Shown: positions 17,601-25,908, numbered from the stretch's first letter. The stretch: DNA of 64,000 bases from Alphaproteobacteria bacterium (GCA_030835385.1 JAURPI010000016.1:124001-188000), one strand, 5' to 3'. Notes: generated by a model not told the origin, from the letters alone. Program-made: numbers and translations.

Positions 17601-18061
17601 TGGATCACACCGCAATTACCGACGCGTTCTGGGGGAGAGTTAAAGACATAAACTCTGATGTCGGTGATGACTACCGTGTGCGACGCGCCAGCGGCGACCC
17701 TAAGTTTGCGCCAATCATCATGGACTTGATACTTACCGAAAAAAAGTGCGGTCTTTTTGGCCTAAAGCACCTTCAGGATCGCCAGCCCGAGCAGGTTCCA
17801 GTAATGGGCGGCGTCATGGTACTGGTTGATTTTGACGGCACGCCACGTGGTGCTGTGCAAACTGTAAAAATCACGCCAGTGCCCTACAAAGATATCAATG
17901 AAGAACACCTGGCTGTTGAGGGCCCTGGCGCACGGCAGATCGATGTTTGGCAGAAGATTCACTGGCCCTATTGGACCCAAATGCTGGAACCGTTCGGGCT
18001 CGAACCAAGTGAAGACATGATCGTAGTCGTCGAGCAGTTTAAACTCATATACTCCGAGTAG
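17600..18061 (+). CDS. ASCH-domain protein (paralogue 1; K-x-x-T threonine replaced)
   Basis: The 153-residue protein is a full ASCH (PUA-like) domain: an N-terminal helix with DAFWGRV, the loop EKKCGLFGLKHL, a strand VLVDFDGTPRGAVQTVKIT, EEHLAVEGPGARQIDVWQKI, HWPYWTQMLEPFG, and the terminal MIVVVEQFKLIY. ASCH domains bind RNA or nucleosides; E. coli YqfB hydrolyses N4-acetylcytidine with a Lys-x-x-Thr pair plus Glu. Here the Thr position is Leu (KCGL versus KCGT in the next gene), so this copy may be inactive or non-catalytic. No signal peptide. It starts one base into the preceding stop codon (TGATG). Confidence 0.85.
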   Translation: MDHTAITDAFWGRVKDINSDVGDDYRVRRASGDPKFAPIIMDLILTEKKCGLFGLKHLQDRQPEQVPVMGGVMVLVDFDGTPRGAVQTVKITPVPYKDINEEHLAVEGPGARQIDVWQKIHWPYWTQMLEPFGLEPSEDMIVVVEQFKLIYSE

Positions 18062-18075
18062 GATTCAGCCGAGGA

Positions 18076-18543
18076 ATGGAAAAGACAGATAAAACAGATG
18101 CGTTTTGGGATTCCGCAAAGGCGTCGGGAGTCTCGGTTGGCGATGATTATTGGGTCCGAAGAATTGGTGCCAACAAAGAAACAGTCGACAACATTTTGAA
18201 GCTTGTCCTCGACGGCGAGAAATGCGGCACATTTGGATTGAAAGATCTGCTTGATCGTCAATCTGGACCCGGACCCGTTGTGGGCCGCGATGCTGTCGTG
18301 ATTGATATGGATGGCGAATCACATGCCATTGTTAAAACCACGAAACTGACTCCAATGGCATATCAAGACATCAAAGAAGAGCACTTGACCATTGAGGGAC
18401 CCGGTGCCCGTAAGCTCGAACGGTGGCAGGATATTCATTGGCCGTATTGGACCAACCTCCTAAAGCCTCATGGTATAGATCCCAGCCAAGATATGATCGT
18501 CATGGTCGAGCACTTTGATTTGATTTACCCCGCAACGGTCTAA
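18076..18543 (+). CDS. ASCH-domain protein (paralogue 2)
   Basis: The 155-residue protein is the closest relative of paralogue 1 throughout: TDAFWDSAKA, DGEKCGTFGLKDLLD with an intact G-x-K-x-x-T motif, VIDMDGESHAIVKTTKLTPM, EEHLTIEGPGARKLERWQDI, HWPYWTNLLKPHG, and DMIVMVEHFDLIY. It is predicted cytoplasmic. The ATG lies directly after a GAGGA sequence, which is too close for ideal initiation; coupling from the preceding gene (14 bases away) may help. The clear resemblance between copies 1 and 2 against the more distant copies 3 and 4 suggests a recent local duplication. Confidence 0.86.
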   Translation: MEKTDKTDAFWDSAKASGVSVGDDYWVRRIGANKETVDNILKLVLDGEKCGTFGLKDLLDRQSGPGPVVGRDAVVIDMDGESHAIVKTTKLTPMAYQDIKEEHLTIEGPGARKLERWQDIHWPYWTNLLKPHGIDPSQDMIVMVEHFDLIYPATV

Positions 18544-18547
18544 TGGG

Positions 18548-19411
18548 ATGAAGTCGACCAGACGTCTTGGCCCTGCCGACCGGGAGGCACTGGACGCTTT
18601 TCTTCTTAAGCACCGTGCGTCGTCGATGTTTCTGCGATCGAACGCCTATCAGGCGGGTCTTCAAGACGGACCAGACCGGTATCAAGGTTTGTACGTCGGA
18701 CAATTTGATGGAGACATTCTCACGGATGTTGCTGCTCATTATTGGAATGGGCACATTATTTTGCAGGCTCCCACGGCCCCTGTTGAATTGGCTGCCGCCG
18801 TCGCGCGCGAATCCCAACGCCCTGTAACAGGTGTTATTGGGCCTTGGTCGCAGGTCAGAGTGGTTGAGCCCAAGATGGACCTAGACCGTAGCCACCTCGG
18901 CAAGGTCGTGCCTGAGTATCTTTATACGCTTGATCTGGATGCTCTCAACGTTCCGCAGACACTAACGACGGAAACCGTTCAGCACCGCCTTGCTGTTCTA
19001 GACGATGTCCCTACTCTTGTTGCTTGGCGCCGGGTGTACGACCGGATCACTATGGGTTTCCCCGAACATGCCATCGACGATGCGCGAAACGAACGTATGT
19101 TTAATGCAGCTATTGAGGATCGAAGACTATGGGTGCTTGAAGACAAGGGGCGTGCTGTGGCGATGACGAGTTTTAATGCTGTGTTGCCGGATACCGTTCA
19201 AGTGGGTGGCGTTTTTACACCTGAAGAGAATCGCGGCCGGGGATATGCACGGTCTGTTGTCGCAGGCTCCTTAACTGAGGCTCGGGCAGCTGGTGTAACG
19301 GATGCGATTTTGTTTACGGAGGTGGACAATATCGCGGCTCAAAAAGCTTACGAATCTCTCGGGTTCGTTCGAGTGGGTGATTACGCTATGGTGGTTCTTG
19401 ATCCATCGTGA
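18548..19411 (+). CDS. GNAT family N-acetyltransferase with N-terminal helical domain
   Basis: The 287-residue protein has an N-terminal region (residues 1-140: RLGPADREALDAFLLKHRAS, FLRSNAYQAGLQD, LYVGQFDGDILTDVAAHYWN) of the type found in GNAT proteins with a duplicated or degenerate first half, and a C-terminal GNAT domain with VQVGGVFTPEENRGRGYARS (the acetyl-CoA pyrophosphate loop) and AILFTEVDNIAAQKAYESLG (motif B). It begins 4 bases after ASCH paralogue 2. The acceptor is unknown. An acetyltransferase flanked by four proteins of a fold that includes an acetylcytidine hydrolase is suggestive of acylation/deacylation of nucleosides or RNA, but this is inference. Confidence 0.88.
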   Translation: MKSTRRLGPADREALDAFLLKHRASSMFLRSNAYQAGLQDGPDRYQGLYVGQFDGDILTDVAAHYWNGHIILQAPTAPVELAAAVARESQRPVTGVIGPWSQVRVVEPKMDLDRSHLGKVVPEYLYTLDLDALNVPQTLTTETVQHRLAVLDDVPTLVAWRRVYDRITMGFPEHAIDDARNERMFNAAIEDRRLWVLEDKGRAVAMTSFNAVLPDTVQVGGVFTPEENRGRGYARSVVAGSLTEARAAGVTDAILFTEVDNIAAQKAYESLGFVRVGDYAMVVLDPS

Positions 19412-19438
19412 CACGTCATTGAGAACAGGAGATGCACT

Positions 19439-19942
19439 ATGACCCGCACCATCATTATTGGCGAAGGCCCAACGCTCCCAAAGGAAGCTGACCTAGACGC
19501 GTTTTGGGCGGAAGTCACAAAGGCTGTTCCTGATCTCTGCGAGGATCATCAAGTCCGGTCAATCGGTATTGATGAGGAAACAACAGGTCTGATTCTCAAA
19601 TTCATTAACGCCCGCACAAAAGTTGCGACGTTCAGTTTACCGTGGGTGATGGACGCGGAGGACCAACCCATAACTGCGCCGGGCACACCAATCATCCTGA
19701 CGGGATACGACGGCTCCCCTCAAGCGGTGATTCGGATCACGCAGACTCGCGAAACCACCTTTGGAGAAATCGGACCAGAAGAGACAGGTCTCGATGGTCC
19801 GCCAGTACAGGATCCTGAAGTGTGGATTCCTCTGCACCGTGAGTACTGGAACGGTTTATTGTCTAAGTACGGCAAGAGTTGCACCGATGACATGCCAATC
19901 ATCGTCGAGCCGTTTGATGTCGTCTACTTCAAGGAAGCTTGA
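19439..19942 (+). CDS. ASCH-domain protein (paralogue 3)
   Basis: The 167-residue protein has the ASCH core after a 16-residue leader (MTRTIIIGEGPTLPKE): DLDAFWAEVTKAVP, DHQVRSIG, a loop ARTKVATFSLPWVM with K-x-x-T intact, APGTPIILTGYDGSPQAVIR, EETGLDGPPVQDPEVWIPL, HREYWNGLLSKYG and MPIIVEPFDVVYF. It is more divergent than copies 1 and 2, with Asp/Gly-Pro-Pro instead of Glu-Gly-Pro-Gly. The start is well supported by AGGAG 8 bases upstream, and the gene follows the GNAT gene by 27 bases. It has no signal peptide. The next gene begins 2 bases after the stop codon. Confidence 0.82.
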   Translation: MTRTIIIGEGPTLPKEADLDAFWAEVTKAVPDLCEDHQVRSIGIDEETTGLILKFINARTKVATFSLPWVMDAEDQPITAPGTPIILTGYDGSPQAVIRITQTRETTFGEIGPEETGLDGPPVQDPEVWIPLHREYWNGLLSKYGKSCTDDMPIIVEPFDVVYFKEA

Positions 19943-19944
19943 AG

Positions 19945-20469
19945 ATGCGCCTCGTGTTTACAGCCCTCGTTCTGTCTTGGGTTTTTGCCGTTCCCGCCAA
20001 AGCGGATGCGGTTTCGAATTTTTGGGACGCCTGCTTACCTTCATTGTCAGCGCCACCCGCGGATGGCTTTTATCGTGTGCGATCTATCGGCGGCACACTG
20101 GAAACAACCGACATCATTACCAATCTGATTCTCGCTGGCGATAAGACAGGAACCTTCACCTCACCTCTAATGTATGAGGGGGACCGTTCCATCACGCCTG
20201 AGGTCGGGGCCTACTCAGTGTTGACAGATTCTACAGCGGCCCCTCGCGCCGTCTTACAAACAACGGGTCTCCTCACTCTGCCTTTTAATCGCATCACGGA
20301 AAAAGAAACCGCCGTAGATGGTCCGGCGGTCAGATCTCTAGAAGTATGGACGCCAATTCACGTCACTTTTTTCACTAACGCCTTAAAGTCACATGGCAAG
20401 GCTTTCTCTGACGAGATACCCGTCACAGTCGAGAAGTTTAAAGTCGTGTGCTCTGATGCTGATCTTTAG
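19945..20469 (+). CDS. Exported ASCH-domain protein (paralogue 4)
   Basis: The 174-residue product has a signal peptide (MRLVFTALVLSWVFAVPAKA, cleavage after AKA) followed by a complete ASCH domain: AVSNFWDACLPSL, GFYRVRSIGGTLETTDIITN, LAGDKTGTFTSPLMYEG with the G-x-K-x-x-T motif intact, APRAVLQTTGLLTLPF, EKETAVDGPAVRSLEVW, HVTFFTNALKSHG and IPVTVEKFKVVC. An exported ASCH domain is unusual, since characterised members are cytoplasmic nucleic-acid or nucleoside binders. A TTG at 19939 is in frame, but the ATG at 19945 with AGGAAG upstream gives a normal leader. It is the last gene of the operon and overlaps the convergent ridA by 4 bases. Confidence 0.82.
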   Translation: MRLVFTALVLSWVFAVPAKADAVSNFWDACLPSLSAPPADGFYRVRSIGGTLETTDIITNLILAGDKTGTFTSPLMYEGDRSITPEVGAYSVLTDSTAAPRAVLQTTGLLTLPFNRITEKETAVDGPAVRSLEVWTPIHVTFFTNALKSHGKAFSDEIPVTVEKFKVVCSDADL

Positions 20470-20858
20470 GTGTCTGTGACAACGCAGTCGGCTTCAATTT
20501 CTACCAACCAATCGTCTCCGATCAGTCTGTCGACCGCAAGCATGGTGGCTGCAGGTTTTATGGCGCCAAAAACTTCACCATGGGCTCGGCCCACAGCCTC
20601 CCAGTCGTCGACATTGACGAGGTAAATTCTGGTACGGATGACATCCTCAATCTGACCATCCAAGTCAGCAATGGCCTGGGTGACAATTTCTAAGCAGCGT
20701 TTAGCTTGACCATAAGCATCACCCGGTGAGGCTGTTTTACCATCTGGTCCGATTGGCCCTGTACCAGAAACAGCAATCATTTGTTCAACTCGAACAGCGC
20801 GACAAAATCCAATCGAATCTTCATAGGGGGAGCCTGATGTGGTTGACCTACGTGTCAT
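20466..20858 (-). CDS. RidA (YjgF/YER057c/UK114) family protein
   Basis: RidA proteins hydrolyse reactive enamine/imine intermediates from PLP enzymes; related subfamilies act in other catabolic routes. The 130-residue protein is a complete single domain: MIAVSGTGPIGPDGKTASP, the conserved A-x-K stretch GQAKRCLEIVTQAI, the arginine-bearing VIRTRIYLVNVDDWEAVGRA, and AATMLAVDRLIGDDWLVEIE with EADCVV at the end. Arg in VIRTRIYL and Glu in LVEIEADC match the active-site residues. The start ATG at 20858 is preceded by a GAGACAGG sequence. It follows alkB by 13 bases and is co-directional, and its end overlaps the convergent exported ASCH gene. Confidence 0.88.
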   Translation of the reverse strand: MTRRSTTSGSPYEDSIGFCRAVRVEQMIAVSGTGPIGPDGKTASPGDAYGQAKRCLEIVTQAIADLDGQIEDVIRTRIYLVNVDDWEAVGRAHGEVFGAIKPAATMLAVDRLIGDDWLVEIEADCVVTDT

Positions 20859-20871
20859 GCCTGTCTCATTT

Positions 20872-21510
20872 CTACGTCGCTTTGCGAAAAGTTAGACTAA
20901 GACGGCCATCTAAATCAGACAGAGGGCTCGTCCCTGGGTAAATCTTACGAATGCCGTGAAATCGCAAACGGCTCTCACCACCCATAATTAAAGCATCGCC
21001 ACTTTCTACGAGCAGTTTTATTGATTTGTCGGAACGGTCAAACCCACCTATCAGAAAGTCGGCTGAGGCTCCAAGGCTCAGGGTAACGATCGGTTGGGAA
21101 AAATCCGCCTCATCCTTGTCCTGGTGAAGACCCATTTTGGCACCGTCAGGGTAATGGTTAATCAGGCAGGCATCCGGCCCAAAATCGGAGCGGTCTGTTC
21201 CGGCCAAGACCCTTGTTAAGGTGTCTGAGAAGGATTTCGGCATTTTTGGCCATGGCTGGCCGGATCGTGGGTCGGCATCGGTATAGCGGTAGCCCTTGGC
21301 GTCGCTCCACCAGCCAAATTCTCCGCAATTGGTCATTTCGGCGGAGTAAATTCCGCCGGATTTGGTTCGTGCATGGCTGAATTCCGCTATTTTTGCGACT
21401 TGTTTGGTCGCGCGAACCAGCTCGTCCTGGGTGTCTTTCGCCAGGATAGATTTTAGGTGGACGATGCCACTTGGCAGATTGGCCGGGAATAAATCGGCTA
21501 TCGGACCCAT
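20872..21510 (-). CDS. alkB: AlkB-family 2-oxoglutarate/Fe(II) dioxygenase
   Basis: AlkB removes alkyl lesions from DNA and RNA bases by oxidative demethylation. The 212-residue protein has the AlkB pattern NHYPDGAKMGLHQDKDE (iron-binding His-x-Asp), SLGASADFLIGG, SGDALIMGGESRLRFHGIR (distal His) and the 2OG-binding arginines in GRLSLTFRKA, plus the substrate loop KGYRYTDADPRSGQPWP. The frame is open to 21603, but that extension would run into the dnaK promoter region, so the ATG at 21510 is preferred; no good Shine-Dalgarno is seen. It is transcribed with ridA and divergent from dnaK. Confidence 0.93.
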   Translation of the reverse strand: MGPIADLFPANLPSGIVHLKSILAKDTQDELVRATKQVAKIAEFSHARTKSGGIYSAEMTNCGEFGWWSDAKGYRYTDADPRSGQPWPKMPKSFSDTLTRVLAGTDRSDFGPDACLINHYPDGAKMGLHQDKDEADFSQPIVTLSLGASADFLIGGFDRSDKSIKLLVESGDALIMGGESRLRFHGIRKIYPGTSPLSDLDGRLSLTFRKAT

Positions 21511-21549
21511 AAGGCGCACAAACTCTTGAAAAAAGAGTCTTTCTCCCTG

Positions 21550-21578
21550 TTGCGGGGCTTTCGCCCACCCCCTATATA
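21550..21578 (+). promoter_or_regulatory. Candidate heat-shock promoter of dnaK
   Basis: TTGCGG (21550-21555) is followed after 15 bases by CCTATATA (21571-21578), preceded by CCC, matching the CCCCTATAT-type -10 of RpoH promoters. The -35 lacks the usual CTTGA. The site leaves a leader of roughly 120 bases before the dnaK ATG. This is moderate sequence support only. Confidence 0.5.
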
Positions 21579-21711
21579 CCCCTCGACCCTGGCGGGAAAT
21601 CAAGGGCTCTGAATATCACCCGGTTTGACCGCTCAGAAAGATGACTGGGGGATGCCCCAAAGCGCCGCATTTGGGCTCGGGACGTTCGCCTCAAAAAGAA
21701 GGAATAAAATT

Positions 21712-23634
21712 ATGGGCAAAGTTATAGGTATCGATCTTGGGACCACCAACTCTTGTGTGGCCGTCATGGATGGATCTGATCCGCGGGTGATCGAAAACAC
21801 CGAGGGTGTTCGCACGACCCCATCAATGGTTGCGTTTACGGAGTCCGGCGAGCGTCTCGTCGGTCAAGCTGCGAAACGCCAAGCTGTTACAAATCCAGAG
21901 AACACACTTTTTGCAATTAAGCGGCTCATCGGTCGCCGCTTTGATGATCCTACTGTAAAGAAGGATCAAGGTCTCGTTCCCTACTCCATCATCAAAGGTG
22001 ACAATGGTGATGCGTGGGTTGAAGCGAACAAAGACAAGTATTCTCCGTCTCAACTGTCTGCTTTCATTCTTCAGAAAATGAAAGAGACCGCCGAGAGTTA
22101 TCTTGGCGAGTCCGTTAGCGAAGCGGTTATCACTGTTCCAGCGTACTTCAACGACAGCCAACGGCAGGCAACAAAAGACGCCGGTAAAATCGCCGGGCTC
22201 GATGTTTTACGTATTATCAACGAACCGACCGCAGCCGCTCTTGCCTATGGCATGGATAAAGAGGCCAGCGGAACTATCGCGGTCTATGACCTTGGCGGCG
22301 GTACTTTCGATGTTTCCATCTTGGAAATTGGTGACGGCGTCTTTGAAGTAAAATCTACTAATGGTGACACGTTCCTTGGTGGTGAAGATTTCGATGCACG
22401 TATCATTGATTACTTGGCCGATGAATTTAAGAAAGAGAACGGCATCGATTTGCGAGAAGATAAGCTCGCACTGCAACGTCTAAAGGAAGGCGCTGAGAAA
22501 GCTAAAATTGAACTTTCTAGTTCTGGTCAGACAGAAGTTAATCTTCCCTTCATTACAGCTGATGCTTCCGGCCCTCAGCACCTCAACATAAAGTTGACGC
22601 GTGCCAAACTAGAAGCGCTTGTCGATGACCTTGTGCAGCGCACAGTAGAGCCCTGCAAAAAGGCGCTCAAAGATGCTGGTCTGAAGCCGAATGAGATTGA
22701 CGAAGTCATTCTTGTTGGCGGCATGACTCGCATGCCAAAGGTTCAGGAAACGGTGAAGGAATTCTTCGGCCGCGATCCGCACAAGGGTGTAAACCCTGAT
22801 GAAGTTGTTGCTCTTGGCGCGGCTATTCAGGCGGGTGTTCTGAAGGGTGACGTCAAAGATGTGCTGTTGCTCGACGTCACGCCGCTCTCACTTGGCATTG
22901 AAACGCTTGGTGGTGTCTTCACGCGCTTGATCGATCGCAACACCACAGTACCGACCCGTAAGAGCCAAACGTTCTCAACGGCAGAGGACAGCCAGCAAGC
23001 GGTTACCATTCGAGTGTTCCAGGGCGAACGTGAAATGGCAGCTGATAACAAATTGCTAGGCCAGTTTGATCTGATGGGTATTCCACCCGCGCCACGTGGT
23101 GTGCCTCAGATCGAGGTCACCTTCGACATCGATGCCAACGGTATCGTGAACGTTTCAGCCAAAGATAAGGCGACAGGCAAAGAACAGCAGATTCGCATTC
23201 AAGCGTCTGGTGGTTTGTCTGACGATGATATCGAGCAAATGGTTAAGGACGCAGAAGCGCACGCAGAAGACGACAAGAAGAAGCGTGAACTTGTTGATGC
23301 CCGAAATCAGGCTGATGGCCTTGTGCACTCGACGGAGAAAACGCTCAGTGAACATGGCGATAAAGTCGAAGAAGCCGAGAAGGCTGAAATAGAAGAAAAG
23401 GTTCAAGAACTTAAGGATGTTCTGGAATCTGAAGATGCAGACGACATCAAGGCTAAAACAGAAGCGCTGATGCAGGTCTCCATGAAGCTTGGCCAAGCCA
23501 TGTACGAAGCTGAGCAAGCTGCCGCAGGTGATGCTGACGTTGGCGATGGATCAGGAGCTGAAGACGCATCTGCTGATGATGCTGAAGTTGTCGATGCAGA
23601 CTTTGAAGAAGTCGACGAGGAAGACAAGGCATAA
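21712..23634 (+). CDS. dnaK: Chaperone protein DnaK (Hsp70)
   Basis: DnaK is the ATP-dependent Hsp70 chaperone. The 640-residue protein has [20 protein letters not shown] at the N-terminus, [20 protein letters not shown], the second signature [35 protein letters not shown], the linker [20 protein letters not shown], and the lid ending in an acidic tail with the family-typical EEVDEEDKA. The ATG at 21712 carries an AAGGA ribosome-binding site and starts the conserved sequence; upstream in-frame codons to 21625 are leader DNA. dnaJ follows by 120 bases that contain a hairpin at 23702-23721. Confidence 0.98.
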   Translation: MGKVIGIDLGTTNSCVAVMDGSDPRVIENTEGVRTTPSMVAFTESGERLVGQAAKRQAVTNPENTLFAIKRLIGRRFDDPTVKKDQGLVPYSIIKGDNGDAWVEANKDKYSPSQLSAFILQKMKETAESYLGESVSEAVITVPAYFNDSQRQATKDAGKIAGLDVLRIINEPTAAALAYGMDKEASGTIAVYDLGGGTFDVSILEIGDGVFEVKSTNGDTFLGGEDFDARIIDYLADEFKKENGIDLREDKLALQRLKEGAEKAKIELSSSGQTEVNLPFITADASGPQHLNIKLTRAKLEALVDDLVQRTVEPCKKALKDAGLKPNEIDEVILVGGMTRMPKVQETVKEFFGRDPHKGVNPDEVVALGAAIQAGVLKGDVKDVLLLDVTPLSLGIETLGGVFTRLIDRNTTVPTRKSQTFSTAEDSQQAVTIRVFQGEREMAADNKLLGQFDLMGIPPAPRGVPQIEVTFDIDANGIVNVSAKDKATGKEQQIRIQASGGLSDDDIEQMVKDAEAHAEDDKKKRELVDARNQADGLVHSTEKTLSEHGDKVEEAEKAEIEEKVQELKDVLESEDADDIKAKTEALMQVSMKLGQAMYEAEQAAAGDADVGDGSGAEDASADDAEVVDADFEEVDEEDKA

Positions 23635-23701
23635 CGCATTCATCGTCGCGCATGCCCGATAGTCGTTCGATGATGTGCTCACTCCATAAGATGCGGTGTG
23701 T

Positions 23702-23721
23702 TCCGGCTCCCTTGAGCCGGA
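23702..23721 (+). other. Perfect hairpin between dnaK and dnaJ
   Basis: TCCGGCTC-CCTT-GAGCCGGA forms an 8-bp stem with a 4-base loop, 33 bases before the dnaJ start codon. There is no downstream T run, so it is not a standard terminator; it might protect the dnaK mRNA 3' end or attenuate dnaJ, giving more DnaK than DnaJ. Confidence 0.6.
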
Positions 23722-23754
23722 CATACGCACGTGTCGAAGGACAGGACGTGTAGA

Positions 23755-24897
23755 ATGTCGAAGCGCGATTACTATGAGGTGCTTGGCGCCAGAAAGAGCG
23801 CGTCCGGAGATGAGCTCAAGAAATCCTATCGTAAGCTTGCGATGAAATATCACCCGGATCGGAATCCGGGCGATAAAAAAGCTGAGCAAAACTTCAAAGA
23901 GCTGAATGAAGCATATGAAGTGCTCAAAGATGAGCAGAAACGCGCGGCGTACGACCAATTCGGACATGCGGCCTTCGACCAGGGTGGCGGCCCACGAGGT
24001 GGTGGCGCTGGCGGTTTCGACTTTGGCGGCGGTTTTGCGGACATTTTTGATGACATGTTCGGTGACATCATGGGCGGTCGTCGGGGCGGAAAAGGCCGCG
24101 GCCAGTCTCGTGGACAAGACCTTCGCTACAACATGGAGGTCAGCCTTGAAGATGCCTATCACGGTAAAAAGGCAACCATAACGGTCCCATCATCCTCGAC
24201 ATGTGAATCCTGTGATGGTTCAGGCGGTAAAGACGGCGCTGCGCCAGATACGTGTTCGTCATGTGGCGGCGCGGGAAAAGTTCGAACGCAGCAAGGATTT
24301 TTCACGGTCGAACGTACGTGCCCAACCTGTGGCGGCGCTGGTCGTGTGATCAAGAATCCTTGTGGGGAATGTCGCGGCACCGGCCGTACCCGTAAGGATA
24401 AAACGCTTGAAGTGACTATTCCACCAGGTGTGGAAGATGGCACGCGCATTCGTTTGGCTGGCGAGGGGGAGGCGGGCCTAAACGGGGCTCCGTCTGGAGA
24501 CCTCTATATTTTTCTCGGACTCAAATCTCATCGTCTGTTTCAACGTGATGGCGCCAATCTCTATATGCGGGTGCCGATTTCAATGACCATTGCGGCTCTT
24601 GGTGGTGAGGTTGAAGTGCCTACCATCGAAGGCGGAAAGGTTCGCGTCACCATTCCGCAAGGATGTCAGAACGGACACCAATTCCGTTTGCGGGGCAAAG
24701 GTATGAATGTGCTGCGCTCTACCGCACGTGGCGACATGTTCTTGGAAGCGGCTGTTGAAGTGCCGGTCAACTTAACGTCAAAGCAGAAAGAGCTTCTCAG
24801 GGAATTTGAAAAAGACAGTGACCAAAAGACTTACAGCCCAGAAGCTCAAGGGTTCTTCGATAAAATCAAAGATTTCTTTGAAGACTTAGCTGATTAA
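23755..24897 (+). CDS. dnaJ: Chaperone protein DnaJ
   Basis: DnaJ is the Hsp40 co-chaperone that delivers clients to DnaK and stimulates its ATPase. The 380-residue product has an N-terminal J domain ([17 protein letters not shown] in [17 protein letters not shown]), a Gly/Phe region around [20 protein letters not shown], four zinc-binding repeats [24 protein letters not shown] and CGECRGTG, and the C-terminal substrate-binding domain with [19 protein letters not shown]. The ATG at 23755 starts the canonical sequence; a GTG at 23731 in frame would add eight residues. The dnaK-dnaJ order is normal. Confidence 0.97.
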   Translation: MSKRDYYEVLGARKSASGDELKKSYRKLAMKYHPDRNPGDKKAEQNFKELNEAYEVLKDEQKRAAYDQFGHAAFDQGGGPRGGGAGGFDFGGGFADIFDDMFGDIMGGRRGGKGRGQSRGQDLRYNMEVSLEDAYHGKKATITVPSSSTCESCDGSGGKDGAAPDTCSSCGGAGKVRTQQGFFTVERTCPTCGGAGRVIKNPCGECRGTGRTRKDKTLEVTIPPGVEDGTRIRLAGEGEAGLNGAPSGDLYIFLGLKSHRLFQRDGANLYMRVPISMTIAALGGEVEVPTIEGGKVRVTIPQGCQNGHQFRLRGKGMNVLRSTARGDMFLEAAVEVPVNLTSKQKELLREFEKDSDQKTYSPEAQGFFDKIKDFFEDLAD

Positions 24898-24903
24898 CTT
24901 TGT

Positions 24904-25365
24904 CTAAAGCCGTCCCCGAAGACATTGCGACCAAGTCAGCCGCTCAGGCTGCGGGTCTTTCCCATCTAAGTAGGCCCAGAAAAAAGACATGGTGTACTTT
25001 GTTTCTGTCGCCGGGCTAACGCCGCGATGGAGGTGTGTCCAGTAGGGTGGGAATACAACAATTTTTCCTGCTTCGGGCCGAACTTTTAAGTTCTGGTGAT
25101 AGAATTCTGTATACCCCTCCTCTTTGACGTCAGACAAATAAAGAAGGCACGCAACTGCGCGTTCAGCGGTATCCATCCCAGCGTTGTCGGCGTGCCATTC
25201 AAATCCTTGGCCTGGGTCAACACGCTCAATGCGAGGATATCTGCAACCAACACGTCCTGAATCCAGGTGTTCGATAAGGGCAGGGTATGCTTTGGCATAA
25301 TCCGCGACAGCTTTTGCAATTGCAGCGTAGGTTTGAATAACGACGTCTTGCCAGTCCTCCGTTGT
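24904..25365 (-). pseudogene. 2OG-Fe(II) oxygenase remnant lacking its N-terminus
   Basis: The reading frame running from a stop codon near 25366 to 24904 encodes the double-stranded beta-helix core of a prolyl-hydroxylase-type oxygenase: PRIERVDPGQGFEWHADNAG (His-x-Asp), VACLLYLSDV, VRPEAGKIVVFPPYWTHLHR (distal His) and TKYTMSFFWAYL. No plausible start codon precedes the metal site until ATG at 25176, which lies after it, so an intact enzyme cannot be made as written. It abuts the methyltransferase remnant upstream, out of frame, indicating that a deletion joined the two. Expression is doubtful. Confidence 0.75.
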
Positions 25366-25817
25366 TCATTGATATGTCTATGTCCGCCCTGGAAGGGGAT
25401 GGCAGCAGAAAACAGTATGACATCGCCATGACGAACCAGACTATCGATAAAGGCATCAGCCGCGCTCTCTGGGAGGTGCTCGGCGACTTCTAAGCTGATG
25501 ACCAGATCAAATGCTCGACCAAGATCGAGGGGAGAATCTAAACTCTGTGCCATGAACTGTGATGTCGGAATGGCCAACGCTTCGGTGTCAATTCATGGTC
25601 CGTCGACAACCTGTATCGTGTCGGCACCCAGTTCCCGGCTCACCTGCGACCAGGCCTCATGGCCACACCCGGCATCAAGAACAGATGTAGGCGATACAAT
25701 TTGAAATAGCGGGCTGAGAATGGCGCGGGCTGAAGTCAACCGTGCCTCGAAGTTGGCATCAAGCAGGGTGTTGTAGCCATATTGTGTAGATGGTCCCTAG
25801 GCTTTGTTTTGTTCCAT
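25366..25817 (-). pseudogene. SAM-dependent methyltransferase remnant with two in-frame stops
   Basis: Starting from ATG at 25817, one frame reads MEQNKA, a TAG (25799-25797), then a continuous methyltransferase: YGYNTLLDANFEARLTSARA, motif I SVLDAGCGHEAWSQV, then a second stop TGA (25595-25593) where related proteins usually have tryptophan or tyrosine, then DLGRAFDLVISLEVAEHLPE and VILFSAAIPFQGGHRHINEQ. After NEQ the methyltransferase sequence stops and oxygenase sequence begins in another frame. Two nonsense codons plus a 3' truncation make this a pseudogene. The family is common in marine alphaproteobacterial surface-sugar loci; that context is absent here. Confidence 0.82.
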
Positions 25818-25908
25818 CGGTTTAGTATAGAGGCGCGGAGAGCCGATAAAAGGCTTTAGACTTATGTTAGGCTGCCACTAGCCCGTTGTAATTGGAGTGT
25901 TGACTGAG

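Noticed and set aside
21522-21538. ACTCTT-GAAAA-AAGAGT inverted repeat near the alkB start as a regulator site
   Set aside because: It is short, AT-rich and sits between alkB and dnaK promoters without any support for a specific regulator.
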